Assembly (NCBI RefSeq): GCF_000429645.1
Contig: NZ_AUCG01000021.1
Coordinates: 186,001 to 250,000 of the forward strand
DNA: 64,000 nucleotides
Reading direction: 5' to 3'
DNA from: Niveispirillum irakense DSM 11586
Lineage (GTDB): Bacteria; Pseudomonadota; Alphaproteobacteria; Azospirillales; Azospirillaceae
This document shows positions 1 to 8,105 of the stretch, one piece after another. The first letter of the stretch is position 1. Every line of letters starts with the position of its first letter. The notes beneath the pieces were generated by a model. It saw only the letters and a list, made by a program, of their open reading frames with translations. It made no database searches and was not told the origin of the DNA. The translations under genes were made by a program, and so were the position numbers.

Positions 1-177
1 GTGCGTGTTACCTGGCAGGGAGGGGATGGGTGCCGGTTGACAGTGGCGGCCAACCTTTCCGCCACATCGCAGGATGATTTCCCGCCGCCGGTTGGCCGCC
101 TGCTGTGGCTGGAAGGGCAGGGGGAGGGGCACCGGCTGGGGCCTTGGTCGGTACGCTGGATGGTGGAGGATGGGTAA
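1..177 (+). CDS. treZ: malto-oligosyltrehalose trehalohydrolase, C-terminal end (partial)
   Basis: Only the last 58 codons are in the window; the gene enters from the left edge in frame 1 and stops with TAA at 175-177. The visible residues form the C-terminal beta domain typical of GH13 enzymes: a VAANLS strand followed by LGPWSVRWMVEDG at the end, the usual way TreZ proteins finish. TreZ releases trehalose from maltooligosyl trehalose made by TreY. The identification rests largely on position, since treY begins 61 bases downstream on the same strand and treZ-treY pairs are common in Azospirillum relatives. With so little protein visible another GH13 enzyme such as a glycogen debranching or branching enzyme cannot be excluded. 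Confidence 0.7.
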   Translation: MRVTWQGGDGCRLTVAANLSATSQDDFPPPVGRLLWLEGQGEGHRLGPWSVRWMVEDG

Positions 178-238
178 GGCAGCGCCGGCGTCTGTTCTGC
201 ACGACCTCCCCTCTTGTCCCTGTCTGGAGCCTGCCCCC

Positions 239-3007
239 ATGTCCCATCCGCGTCCGCCTGTGCCGCTGGCCACCTACCGCCTTCAGTTCCGCAAGGAGTT
301 TGGCTTTGATGCGGCGGCCGATGCCGCAGCCTATCTGGGGCGGCTGGGCGTCAGCCATGTCTATGCCTCGCCCTATCTGCTGGCCAGACCGGGCAGCACC
401 CATGGTTATGACATTGTGGATCATGACCGTCTGAACCCTGAACTGGGGGATGAGGCTGCTTTCCAGCGCATGGTGGCGGCGTTTCGGTCGAACCATCTGG
501 GGCAGATTCTGGATTTCGTGCCCAACCATATGGGCGTTGGCGGATCGGATAACCCCTGGTGGCTGGACGTGCTGGAATGGGGGCCGGACAGCGTCTATTC
601 CGGCTGGTTCGATATCGACTGGGATTCCGACAAACGTTACCTGCAGGGCAAATTGCTGGTGCCGTTCCTGGGGGATCAATATGGCGCTGTGCTGGCGGCG
701 GGTGACCTGGAACTGCGCTTCGACGCGGCGGCCGGCAGTTTCGCCATCTGGGCTTATGGCGCCCACAAGCTGCCCATCCGCCCCTGTGATTACGCCGCCA
801 TTCTTGGCAGTGACCTTCCTGTGCTGGAAAGGATCGGCGATGCCTTTGCCCATCTGTCCGCCGACCATCCGCATGAGGTTCGCCGTGCGCGGGAATTGCA
901 GGCCGAACTGGCGGCCCTGGCGGGTGAGGATGAAACCGCTGCCGCTGCTATCGCCGCATCTGTGGCGTGCCTGAATGGCGTCGCCGGTGATCTTGCCAGC
1001 AAAGCGGCGTTGGACGGGCTGATCCAGCAGCAGCATTGGCGCGCCGCCCATTTCCGTGTTGCGGCGGATGACATTAATTATCGCCGCTTCTTCAATATCA
1101 ATGAATTGGCCGGCCTGCGTATGGAGTTGCCGGAACTGTTCGACCATGCGCATGGGCTGGTCTTCCGGCTGCTGCGTGACGGGGTGCTGGAGGGGCTGCG
1201 GATCGACCATGTCGATGGCTTGGCCGACCCCAAAGCCTATTGCCAGCGCCTGCGGGCGCAGGCGCCCATGCCCTTCTATCTGGTGCTGGAAAAAATCCTC
1301 GCCCGCCATGAGGGGCTGCGGGAAGATTGGCCGGTGGAAGGCACCACGGGTTACGAATTCACCAATCTCGTACTGGCCCTGCTGGTCGATGGCGCGGGGG
1401 AAGCGGCGTTAAGCCAGCTTTATGCCGGCTTCACCGGCCAGGACCAGCCTTTCGCCGATCTGGTCCGCGAAGCCAAGATGCGGATCATGGAAAATGAAAT
1501 GGCGGGAGAGTTGAACGCCCTGGCCCGCGATGCGGCCCGGCTGGCGCGGCAGAACCCCCGCACGACGGATTTCACCCGCAATATCCTGGCCCGGGGCCTG
1601 AAGCAGATTGTGGCGGCCTTTCCCGTCTATCGTTCCTATATCGATGGCGGCACAGCCACGGCGGAAGACAGGCGCGACATCGACTGGGCCGTGGCCCATG
1701 CCCGCCGGCAGGCGCGCGAACTGGATGGCAGCGTGTTCGACTTCCTGCATGCCCTGCTGACCACCGATCTGGTGGCCGCACCCGGCAGCGGGTACAGCCG
1801 TTCCCAGACGGTGCGGCTGGCCCGGCGGGTTCAGCAATATACCGGTCCTGTCATGGCCAAGGGCTTGGAGGATACGGCTTTTTACCGCTATAACCGCCTG
1901 ATTGCGGTGAATGAGGTAGGCGGCCATCCCGACCATCTGGGCATCTCCCTATCCGCTTTTCACAAGACAAATGCGGATCGTGCCCGCCGCTGGCCCCATG
2001 CGATGCTGGGAACATCCACCCACGACACCAAGCGCGGGGAAGATGTGCGTGCCCGGCTGGCGCTGCTGGCCGAGATGGCAGAGGAGTGGGGGCGGCAAGT
2101 GGCGGGCTGGAGCCGCATCCTGCGTGCCCGTCGCGGGGATCTGCAAGGGGGCGCACCGCCGGACAAGAATGACGAATATCTATTCTATCAGCTTCTGCTG
2201 GGTGCATGGCCGGCGGAACTGACGGGGATTGGCATTCCCGATGCCGATGCGCTGAAGGCTTTCAGCGACCGGATCGAAGGGGCGCTGGTGAAATCCATGC
2301 GGGAGGCGAAGCTGCATAGCGGCTGGGCCGCCCCCGACATGGTTTATGAAGAGGCGATGCTGGGCTTCGCGCGTGATGCGCTGGACCCGGCACGCCCCGC
2401 CTTTCTGGAGGCCTTCCTGCCCTTCCAGGCGCGGGTTGCGGCGCTGGGCGTTTCCAACAGCCTCGCCCAGACCCTGGTGAAGCTGACGGCCCCTGGTGTG
2501 CCGGACATTTACCAGGGGGCCGACCTGTGGGAACTGAGCCTTGTGGACCCTGATAATCGGCGGCCGGTGGATTATCCTGCCCGGATGACCCTGCTGGACC
2601 GGCTGGAACCCGCTTTGGCCGAAGACCCGGCGGGTGCATTTGCCCGGTTGCGGGAAGGCTGGGGCGATGGGGCCGTAAAGCTGGCTTTGACGAAGCAGGT
2701 GCTGGCCGTGCGGTCAGCCCATAATGACCTGTTCCGCGATGGCGCTTATGAGGGGCTGCTGGCCGAAGGTGTGGCGGCGAACCATCTGTGCGCCTTTGCC
2801 CGCCGGGAGGGGGACAAAGCGGCAATCACGGCTGTGACCCGGTTTCCCGCACGGCTGGAGGAAGCCGGCGGATGGGGTGATACCAGCCTGACATTGGGCA
2901 CCGGCATCTGGCGCGATGCCCTGACGGGCCGGCGTTTCACGACGGGGGAGGTTTTGGCGACTGACCTGTTCGCCATTCTGCCCGTGGCGCTGCTGCTGCC
3001 GGATTGA
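239..3007 (+). CDS. treY: malto-oligosyltrehalose synthase
   Basis: A GH13 enzyme of 922 residues, the normal size for TreY. It isomerises the reducing-end alpha-1,4 bond of maltodextrins to alpha-1,1, giving maltooligosyl trehalose for TreZ in the cytoplasm. The N-terminus reads PLATYRLQF followed by the SHVYASPYLLARPGSTHGYD block characteristic of the family. The GH13 nucleophile is Asp323 in LRIDHVDGL and the acid/base is Glu351 in LVLEKI. Late in the protein, TAPGVPDIYQGADLWELSLVDPDNRRPVDY is a TreY hallmark. I chose the ATG at 239, where similarity begins; an in-frame ATG at 74 would overlap treZ and add 55 residues of unrelated composition. It is followed by a perfect inverted repeat at 3039-3081. 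Confidence 0.95.
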   Translation: MSHPRPPVPLATYRLQFRKEFGFDAAADAAAYLGRLGVSHVYASPYLLARPGSTHGYDIVDHDRLNPELGDEAAFQRMVAAFRSNHLGQILDFVPNHMGVGGSDNPWWLDVLEWGPDSVYSGWFDIDWDSDKRYLQGKLLVPFLGDQYGAVLAAGDLELRFDAAAGSFAIWAYGAHKLPIRPCDYAAILGSDLPVLERIGDAFAHLSADHPHEVRRARELQAELAALAGEDETAAAAIAASVACLNGVAGDLASKAALDGLIQQQHWRAAHFRVAADDINYRRFFNINELAGLRMELPELFDHAHGLVFRLLRDGVLEGLRIDHVDGLADPKAYCQRLRAQAPMPFYLVLEKILARHEGLREDWPVEGTTGYEFTNLVLALLVDGAGEAALSQLYAGFTGQDQPFADLVREAKMRIMENEMAGELNALARDAARLARQNPRTTDFTRNILARGLKQIVAAFPVYRSYIDGGTATAEDRRDIDWAVAHARRQARELDGSVFDFLHALLTTDLVAAPGSGYSRSQTVRLARRVQQYTGPVMAKGLEDTAFYRYNRLIAVNEVGGHPDHLGISLSAFHKTNADRARRWPHAMLGTSTHDTKRGEDVRARLALLAEMAEEWGRQVAGWSRILRARRGDLQGGAPPDKNDEYLFYQLLLGAWPAELTGIGIPDADALKAFSDRIEGALVKSMREAKLHSGWAAPDMVYEEAMLGFARDALDPARPAFLEAFLPFQARVAALGVSNSLAQTLVKLTAPGVPDIYQGADLWELSLVDPDNRRPVDYPARMTLLDRLEPALAEDPAGAFARLREGWGDGAVKLALTKQVLAVRSAHNDLFRDGAYEGLLAEGVAANHLCAFARREGDKAAITAVTRFPARLEEAGGWGDTSLTLGTGIWRDALTGRRFTTGEVLATDLFAILPVALLLPD

Positions 3008-3038
3008 TCCGGCCACCAGCGAGCCTGGATAGGGGCAA

Positions 3039-3081
3039 GCCGATTTTCCGCATCCCCAAAGGGCAAATGCGGAAAATCGGC
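3039..3081. terminator. 15-bp perfect inverted repeat after treY
   Basis: Arms GCCGATTTTCCGCAT (3039-3053) and ATGCGGAAAATCGGC (3067-3081) are exact reverse complements separated by 13 bases. No clear T-run follows on either strand, so it is an unusual rather than textbook terminator. It sits between the 3' ends of treY and the possible minus-strand small gene at 3099-3299 and could end transcription in both directions or stabilise an mRNA 3' end. Confidence 0.6.
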
Positions 3082-3098
3082 AGAAATTCGGAGAAGGC

Positions 3099-3299
3099 TT
3101 AGCGGCGCAGGCTGGCCTCACGCCGCGCCTGGGGGCCGCAGGTTGTCAGGCCGCGCGCGGCCCCCAGAGACAGGCCTGCAACCGGCGTCGCGATGGCCGG
3201 CGTTTTCGCCGCCGCCATGGCCTGGCTGGAAGTGGTTTTCTGAATAGCAGGTGCCGCCAAGGGCGGCGCAGTTTCGGTGGTCATTGTCTCGATCCCCAT
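3099..3299 (-). CDS. possible small hypothetical protein (66 aa)
   Basis: An open frame starting at ATG 3299 with AGGGGAAACGGGCC just upstream, encoding an Ala/Thr/Pro-rich protein beginning MGIETMTTETAPPL and ending in a basic tail. I recognise no family, transmembrane segment or motif. Support is limited to the plausible ribosome site and the convergent position against treY with an inverted repeat between them. It may be spurious, since GC-rich DNA produces long open frames by chance. Confidence 0.3.
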   Translation of the reverse strand: MGIETMTTETAPPLAAPAIQKTTSSQAMAAAKTPAIATPVAGLSLGAARGLTTCGPQARREASLRR

Positions 3300-3528
3300 G
3301 GCCCGTTTCCCCTGATTGGACCCCCGCGCACCGGATGGAAACACCGTGCGGGAAGAAAGGTTCCCCTGGTAGCCGGATAAAAGGTGGGAAACCACCAAAC
3401 CGGCCTGCCCGGCCGGAACGGCACGGGCTGATCAATCGTTGCCATGGAAGGATGGGCGAAAAACCGGCTGCTCGCAACCGCGATATGAGGGTGTCCGCCC
3501 GGAAACCGCCTGGAGAGGGAGGCTTGAG

Positions 3529-3717
3529 ATGCCGGCAAAGTCAAAGGCGCAGCAGAAGGCGGCCGGGGCCGCCCTGTCCGCCAAACGGGGCGACACCAAG
3601 GTGGGCGACCTGCAGGGCGCTTCCAAATCCATGTATAAATCCATGGATAAGAAGCAGTTAGAGGATATGGCCGCGACCAAGCGCAAGGGCAAGCCAGACC
3701 ATGCCAGCAAATCCTGA
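3529..3717 (+). CDS. DUF3008 family small basic protein
   Basis: Encodes 62 residues, MPAKSKAQQKAAGAAL at the start, then a KSMYKSMDKKQLEDMA segment and KRKGKP near the end. This pattern (MPAKS, S-K-x-MY-x-SM, LEDMA, KRKGKP) is the whole of the DUF3008 family, small lysine-rich proteins of unknown function found in many proteobacteria. The start at 3529 is fixed by GGAGAGGGAGG about 6-16 bases upstream; a longer frame from 3439 adds residues unlike the family. The gene is monocistronic in appearance, 47 bases before an AsmA-family gene. Confidence 0.85.
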   Translation: MPAKSKAQQKAAGAALSAKRGDTKVGDLQGASKSMYKSMDKKQLEDMAATKRKGKPDHASKS

Positions 3718-3764
3718 CGGCCGGCTTTTGTAAAAGGCCGACACGGGTGACGAGGGAGGATGGT

Positions 3765-5681
3765 ATGCGGCGCGCGCTGAAATGGGGTGCCGGATTGTTC
3801 GCCGGCCTTATGCTGATGTTGATCCTGGTCGTTCTTCTGTTCGATTGGGGACGGCTCGCCCCTTGGGCCGCGAACCGCCTGTCGGCCATGAGTGGCCGGG
3901 AAGTGACCATCGAAAAGCTGGATATTGACTGGTCTTGGCAGCCCTTGATCACGGTTGAAGGGCTGACGGTGGCCAATGCGGCCTGGGCCAAAGAACCCTT
4001 GATGGCAGAGGTGGAGCGGGTGCGCATGCGCGTTTCCCTTCCCGCCCTGCTGCGGTTGCGCTGGGAACTGCCGGAACTGGCAATCATCCGCCCGCGGGTG
4101 CGGCTGGAGCAGAATGAAGAAGGAGTGGCGAACTGGGATTTCACGGCGGGCAAACTGGCCGCAGAGGCCACCACGCCTGATGACCGTACCGAAATGCCCC
4201 TGATCGGCGATTTCCTGATCGAGGAAGGGGCCCTGTCTTATCGCGACCGGCGCAAAGGCATTGATTTTCGCAGCCGGATCAGCAACGTCGCGGCCCGCGA
4301 CACGGATCGCAAGGTGCGGGTTGAAGGCGATGGCACCATTGAACGCAAGCCCTTCACGGTCACGCTGGTTGCCGGGTCCTTGATGAGCCTGCGCGCGGCT
4401 GAGGATCCTTATCCCGTGCGCCTTGACCTTGCCGCCGGCGGCACAAAGCTGGCGCTGGATGGCACGATGCGCGATCCGATCCGGCTGGAGGGGGCGGACT
4501 TCCAACTCTCCCTGAGCGGTCCGGATCTGGCGGAAATCTTCCCCATTTTCGGCATCCCCACGCCCACGACCGCGCCTTACAGCCTTTCCGGCCGCATGCA
4601 GCGGGATGAAGGGCGATGGCGGGTTGATGATCTGAAGGGGGAAGTGGGCGAAAGTGATTTGTCCGGCAGCGTCGCCATTGACCCGCGGGAGGAAATACCC
4701 CTGATCCAGGCCAATCTTCTGTCCCGCAAGTTGCGCCTGATTGATCTTGGCGGCTTGATCGGCCTGGACCCTGGCGAGGAAGACCCGTCGGCATCCGTTG
4801 CCCCGCCGGGAAAAGTCCTGCCTGATGTGCCGGTGGAATTGGCGCGGCTGCGTGCTGCCGATATGGAAGTGCAATTTACCGGACAGAATGTCGTGGTGCC
4901 GGACCTGCCTCTGCGGGAAGTGGATTTCCACCTGATCCTGAAGGGTGGGCAGGCCCGGCTGGAACCGCTGCGCTTTAAGGCAGAGATCGGGGAGATTGCG
5001 GGTACCGTGGTGCTGGATGGGCGCCAAGATGTGCCGATCGGGAATTTCGATCTGGGCATTCGTAATCTGGGCCTGCGGCCCTTTTTCAAAGGCACCCGGT
5101 TTGAGCCGGAAACGGAGGGTGCGTTGGCTGGCCGTATCCAATTGCAGGGGACGGGCAGTTCCCTTTCAGACATCCTGGGAACATCGGACGGGGAAGCGGT
5201 CCTGGTGATGGAGAATGGCACGCTCAGCCACCTGCTGGTGGAACTGGCGGGGCTGGATGCGGCGGAGGCCCTGGCCAATCTGATCGCCGGCGACGATGCC
5301 ATCAACGTGCGCTGCTTTGTCAGCGATTTCGATGTGAAGAAAGGCATGATGCAGTCGCGTACCCTGGTGCTGGACACCACCGATACGAACATAAAAGGCA
5401 AGCTGGCGCTGGATCTGGGTCAAGAGCGGCTGGAGGGACGGCTGCAACCGCAGCCCAAGGATTTCAGCCCCCTGTCGGCGCGTGTGCCCATCACCCTGGG
5501 GGGCACATTCAAGGAACCGGCCGTTGGGGTGGAAGGCGGAAAACTGGCCCTGAAGGGTGGGGCGGCGGTGGCATTGGGCGTCTTGCTGACGCCGCTGGCT
5601 GCCATCGTGCCCTTCCTGGATGCCGGTGGTGGGGAGGACAGCCCTTGCCGCAGTCTGATCAACCAGGCCCAGGCAAAGTGA
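3765..5681 (+). CDS. AsmA family protein
   Basis: A 638-residue protein with one N-terminal membrane helix (about residues 7-27, AGLFAGLMLMLILVVLLF) followed by a large, beta-rich periplasmic region. The segment after the helix, WAANRLSAMSGREVTIEKLDIDW, is the classic AsmA N-terminal signature, and the C-terminal third (LDTTDTNIKGKLALDLGQERLEG) matches the AsmA_2/DUF748 type repeat. AsmA-like proteins are now viewed as bridge-like lipid carriers between inner and outer membrane. The ATG at 3765 is preceded by GAGGGAGGA; a GTG at 3747 is possible but lies upstream of this ribosome site. Convergent with the response regulator, whose stop is 9 bases away. Confidence 0.85.
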   Translation: MRRALKWGAGLFAGLMLMLILVVLLFDWGRLAPWAANRLSAMSGREVTIEKLDIDWSWQPLITVEGLTVANAAWAKEPLMAEVERVRMRVSLPALLRLRWELPELAIIRPRVRLEQNEEGVANWDFTAGKLAAEATTPDDRTEMPLIGDFLIEEGALSYRDRRKGIDFRSRISNVAARDTDRKVRVEGDGTIERKPFTVTLVAGSLMSLRAAEDPYPVRLDLAAGGTKLALDGTMRDPIRLEGADFQLSLSGPDLAEIFPIFGIPTPTTAPYSLSGRMQRDEGRWRVDDLKGEVGESDLSGSVAIDPREEIPLIQANLLSRKLRLIDLGGLIGLDPGEEDPSASVAPPGKVLPDVPVELARLRAADMEVQFTGQNVVVPDLPLREVDFHLILKGGQARLEPLRFKAEIGEIAGTVVLDGRQDVPIGNFDLGIRNLGLRPFFKGTRFEPETEGALAGRIQLQGTGSSLSDILGTSDGEAVLVMENGTLSHLLVELAGLDAAEALANLIAGDDAINVRCFVSDFDVKKGMMQSRTLVLDTTDTNIKGKLALDLGQERLEGRLQPQPKDFSPLSARVPITLGGTFKEPAVGVEGGKLALKGGAAVALGVLLTPLAAIVPFLDAGGGEDSPCRSLINQAQAK

Positions 5682-5690
5682 AAGCGTCTG

Positions 5691-6704
5691 TCAGGGAATG
5701 GCCGTGTTGGGTGTGACTGTTGCAAACTGCCGGTAACGCTGGAAGCGGGCCGGGGGCGGATATTTGATCAGTCCCCGCAGGTGTGGCGGTGCCGGGATAA
5801 AGCTGCAGCGCCATTGCGACTGAAGCCGGATGCAAGGCACCAGTTCCACCTGCCCCGGCACGCCGGCATTGTCGGTCGATGGCAAAGGCTGCAATTCCCC
5901 GCGGGCAACCGCTGCCGCCCCTTCCTGGGTGTAACCGGCACCGCCGGCGGCCTCCATGATGCCACAGACATCCTCTTCCGCCTGGGCCAGCAACAGCCAG
6001 CCCTCGTGCTGGGCGTCGAAACAAAGCAGGCCTGAAGGGCGCAGGGAAAGGTAATGCTCGACAATGCCATGGATGGCAAACTGTTCGGTCACATATCGTT
6101 CAAAAAAAGGATCATGAAGAAAGGACCGGGCATCGAAAAAGGGCAATAAGGGCCGCGTCAGTTTGCGGAAATAATGCTGGGGGGCGTCTGCGATGGCAGT
6201 GCGGAGCTGATCGCGGATGGTGGGATCATGCTTCATGAAAAACAGGTCGATCAGTCCTTCATTGAAGGCGTGGATCGCCACCCGTTCATCGGCCTTGCCG
6301 GTCAGCAGAATGCGCTTGGCAGCGGGTGATTCCAGCCCCCGGAAGAAGGAAAGCCCATCCATCCCCGGCATGTCATAATCGGCAATGATGGCGCTGACAT
6401 CCTGATGCCGCGTCGGATCCCCGGCGACATCCACGATCCGTGAGCAATGCAGACGGACGCCCCGATCCGTCCAATCGCCCGGCAACTCCGCCAGATCGGA
6501 TTCCTGCAACGGCGCCAGCAAATGGTCGATCCGGGCCCGCCCATCCCTGTTGACCAGGGCGGAAAGCGCGGTGGCTGGATGTTCAAAGGCGTCACACCGC
6601 AGCGCGCGGCCCAAGGAAAAGGCCAGACTCTCCAGGAAATGCGCATCATCGTCAACGGCAGCAACCGTTGTTGGAAAGCTGTAAGGAGGGATCCTGAAGG
6701 TCAT
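5691..6704 (-). CDS. LqsR-like response regulator, no DNA-binding domain
   Basis: 337 residues. The N-terminal half is a receiver domain: acidic pocket VDDD at 18-20, phosphoacceptor Asp109 in ADYDMPGMDG, conserved Thr135 in LLTGK and Lys158 in FFMKHD. The Asp lies near position 109 rather than the usual 50-55 because about 50 extra residues sit between the first acidic strand and the phosphorylated strand. To my knowledge this matches Legionella LqsR (about 340 residues, Asp108). The C-terminal 160 residues (from LTRPLLPFFDARSFL) contain no helix-turn-helix, GGDEF, EAL or HD-GYP motif and no family I know. It lies 13 bases downstream of the kinase gene in the same direction, so the two form an operon divergent from the autoinducer synthase. 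Confidence 0.75.
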   Translation of the reverse strand: MTFRIPPYSFPTTVAAVDDDAHFLESLAFSLGRALRCDAFEHPATALSALVNRDGRARIDHLLAPLQESDLAELPGDWTDRGVRLHCSRIVDVAGDPTRHQDVSAIIADYDMPGMDGLSFFRGLESPAAKRILLTGKADERVAIHAFNEGLIDLFFMKHDPTIRDQLRTAIADAPQHYFRKLTRPLLPFFDARSFLHDPFFERYVTEQFAIHGIVEHYLSLRPSGLLCFDAQHEGWLLLAQAEEDVCGIMEAAGGAGYTQEGAAAVARGELQPLPSTDNAGVPGQVELVPCIRLQSQWRCSFIPAPPHLRGLIKYPPPARFQRYRQFATVTPNTAIP

Positions 6705-6717
6705 TTCGCCATAGGTC

Positions 6718-8022
6718 TCAATAGCCTGTGCCGGCTGGGAAGCTTATCCGAAACTGGGTGAATGATCCATGTAAAGACGTAACATTGATTGTGCCACCAA
6801 TATCTTCTACCGCCTTTTTGCAGAAAGCCAAGCCCAATCCTACGCCGGCGGTGCCCCCCCACATCGTGGCAAAAGGGCGGAAAAGTTGCGCCAGCCGATG
6901 CTGGGCAATGCCTATTCCTGTATCACGAACGACGAGGTGATGTTCGTCGCGGCCCTTTTCAAGGCGGATGACCACCTCACCTTTCCCAGCTTCTGCGGTG
7001 GCACGAAGGGCGTTGCGCAGCAGGTTATGGATCACCTGGGTCAGCATGACCGGCGAGGCGTTGACCATGAAATCATCTTCCAGCGCCAGGATCACGCGCC
7101 GTCGCTCCTCTCCCCGGAAGGGGAAGCGGTTCATCGCATCGGTAACAGTGACGGCCATGGAGACGGCGCGCATATCTTCCGTTTGCCGCCGTGGGCCTGA
7201 CAGGTTGGTCAGCATCATGTTCAAGACGCTGTCGGCGAACAGGCCGTGCCCTTCGATTCTCCGCATCGCCAGCAGCAGGGCATCGGCTTCTGCACGGGCG
7301 GCCGGGTCCAGTGAAGTTTCCGCCAGCAATTGGGCCATCCGTTCCCGCACCGTTTCTGCATCCAGGCGCACGCCCAGAAGGGGGGTGCGCATCTCATGCG
7401 CGATGGTGCCGCCGACCGCGCGGGCGGATTGGATACGGTCATCTGCCCGGGCCAGCGCCTCGGCATAGTTGAATATCGTTCCGGCGGATAAAACGAAAAG
7501 GTATATGGGCCAGCCGTCAATAAAGCCTTGGGGCGGGTTTTGACCTGTTACAATAAAATAAGAAATAATCCCGATCAGCGTGCCGAAAATGGCCGATAGC
7601 ATGAAGGCAATAGCATCCATAACCAGCGCTAAATATAAAAATGAAGCAATAAATGAGGTTTGCCAAGCAATATTTGCTCCATTCATTAATGACATATATG
7701 AAAAAAATGACGGCAATGCCATTGTACAAAATATAATACCATAGGATGGCATCATATTTCGTATTTTCTGCGGAAGCCATTTTTCGATAATGAAAGGTAT
7801 CGCAGCGACTGCGCCGAGAAGCCGTAAAGTTAAATTCTCATACGTTTGTGGGTAGATATAAGTCCATATCACCCAATAGGCGGGAAATCCAAAAAATCCA
7901 ATAACGCCGAGAAGTTGAAGTTTCGTACGTACATGTTCATACTGTATGCGGCGTTGTCTGGCCGCACGCCGATGAAGGTCCCGCAATAGCGTGTATATAT
8001 CCACGAGTGACCTTTCAGACAT
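6718..8022 (-). CDS. membrane histidine kinase, alpha-hydroxyketone receptor (LqsS/CqsS-like)
   Basis: 434 residues from ATG 8022 (a TTG at 8034 is the alternative; no strong ribosome site for either). Residues 36-185 form about six hydrophobic helices with short loops, the topology of CqsS and LqsS sensors. The catalytic part has an H-box at His209 (GTIAHEMRTPLL), an N-box (IHNLLRNAL), G1 (VVRDTGIGIA) and G2 (GTAGVGLGLAFCKKAVEDIGG). It ends there: unlike Vibrio CqsS there is no receiver domain, which is the Legionella LqsS arrangement and explains the separate regulator downstream. The divergent neighbour is a CqsA-type synthase, so the ligand is presumably its alpha-hydroxyketone product. 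Bases 7621-7800 within the membrane domain are only about 32% GC, with TTA, TCA, ATA and GGA codons unlike the rest of the gene. Confidence 0.82.
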   Translation of the reverse strand: MSERSLVDIYTLLRDLHRRAARQRRIQYEHVRTKLQLLGVIGFFGFPAYWVIWTYIYPQTYENLTLRLLGAVAAIPFIIEKWLPQKIRNMMPSYGIIFCTMALPSFFSYMSLMNGANIAWQTSFIASFLYLALVMDAIAFMLSAIFGTLIGIISYFIVTGQNPPQGFIDGWPIYLFVLSAGTIFNYAEALARADDRIQSARAVGGTIAHEMRTPLLGVRLDAETVRERMAQLLAETSLDPAARAEADALLLAMRRIEGHGLFADSVLNMMLTNLSGPRRQTEDMRAVSMAVTVTDAMNRFPFRGEERRRVILALEDDFMVNASPVMLTQVIHNLLRNALRATAEAGKGEVVIRLEKGRDEHHLVVRDTGIGIAQHRLAQLFRPFATMWGGTAGVGLGLAFCKKAVEDIGGTINVTSLHGSFTQFRISFPAGTGY

Positions 8023-8050
8023 AAATGCAAACAAATTCGACTTAAAGTTC

Positions 8051-8096
8051 CTGGCGCGGTTGTTGGGAGGCGCATTTTCCTCCCCCGCGTTTCCAG
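8051..8096 (+). promoter_or_regulatory. stem-loop in synthase leader overlapping the Shine-Dalgarno site
   Basis: Three consecutive complementary blocks fold this leader on itself: CTGG 8051-8054 with CCAG 8093-8096, CGCGG 8055-8059 with CCGCG 8085-8089, and GGGAGG 8065-8070 with CCTCCC 8079-8084, enclosing an 8-base loop, with bulges of 5 and 3 bases. The last arm overlaps the ribosome binding site AGGAG at 8095-8099 of the gene starting at 8106. Whether the leader is transcribed depends on the unmapped promoter. Confidence 0.5.
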
Positions 8097-8105
8097 GAGC
8101 TTATC

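Noticed and set aside
3432-5141. Minus-strand open frame of 569 codons opposite the AsmA-family gene
   Set aside because: Its composition (His, Gln, Arg, Pro rich, no domain) is that of the antisense of a GC-rich gene; the plus-strand AsmA protein accounts for the DNA.
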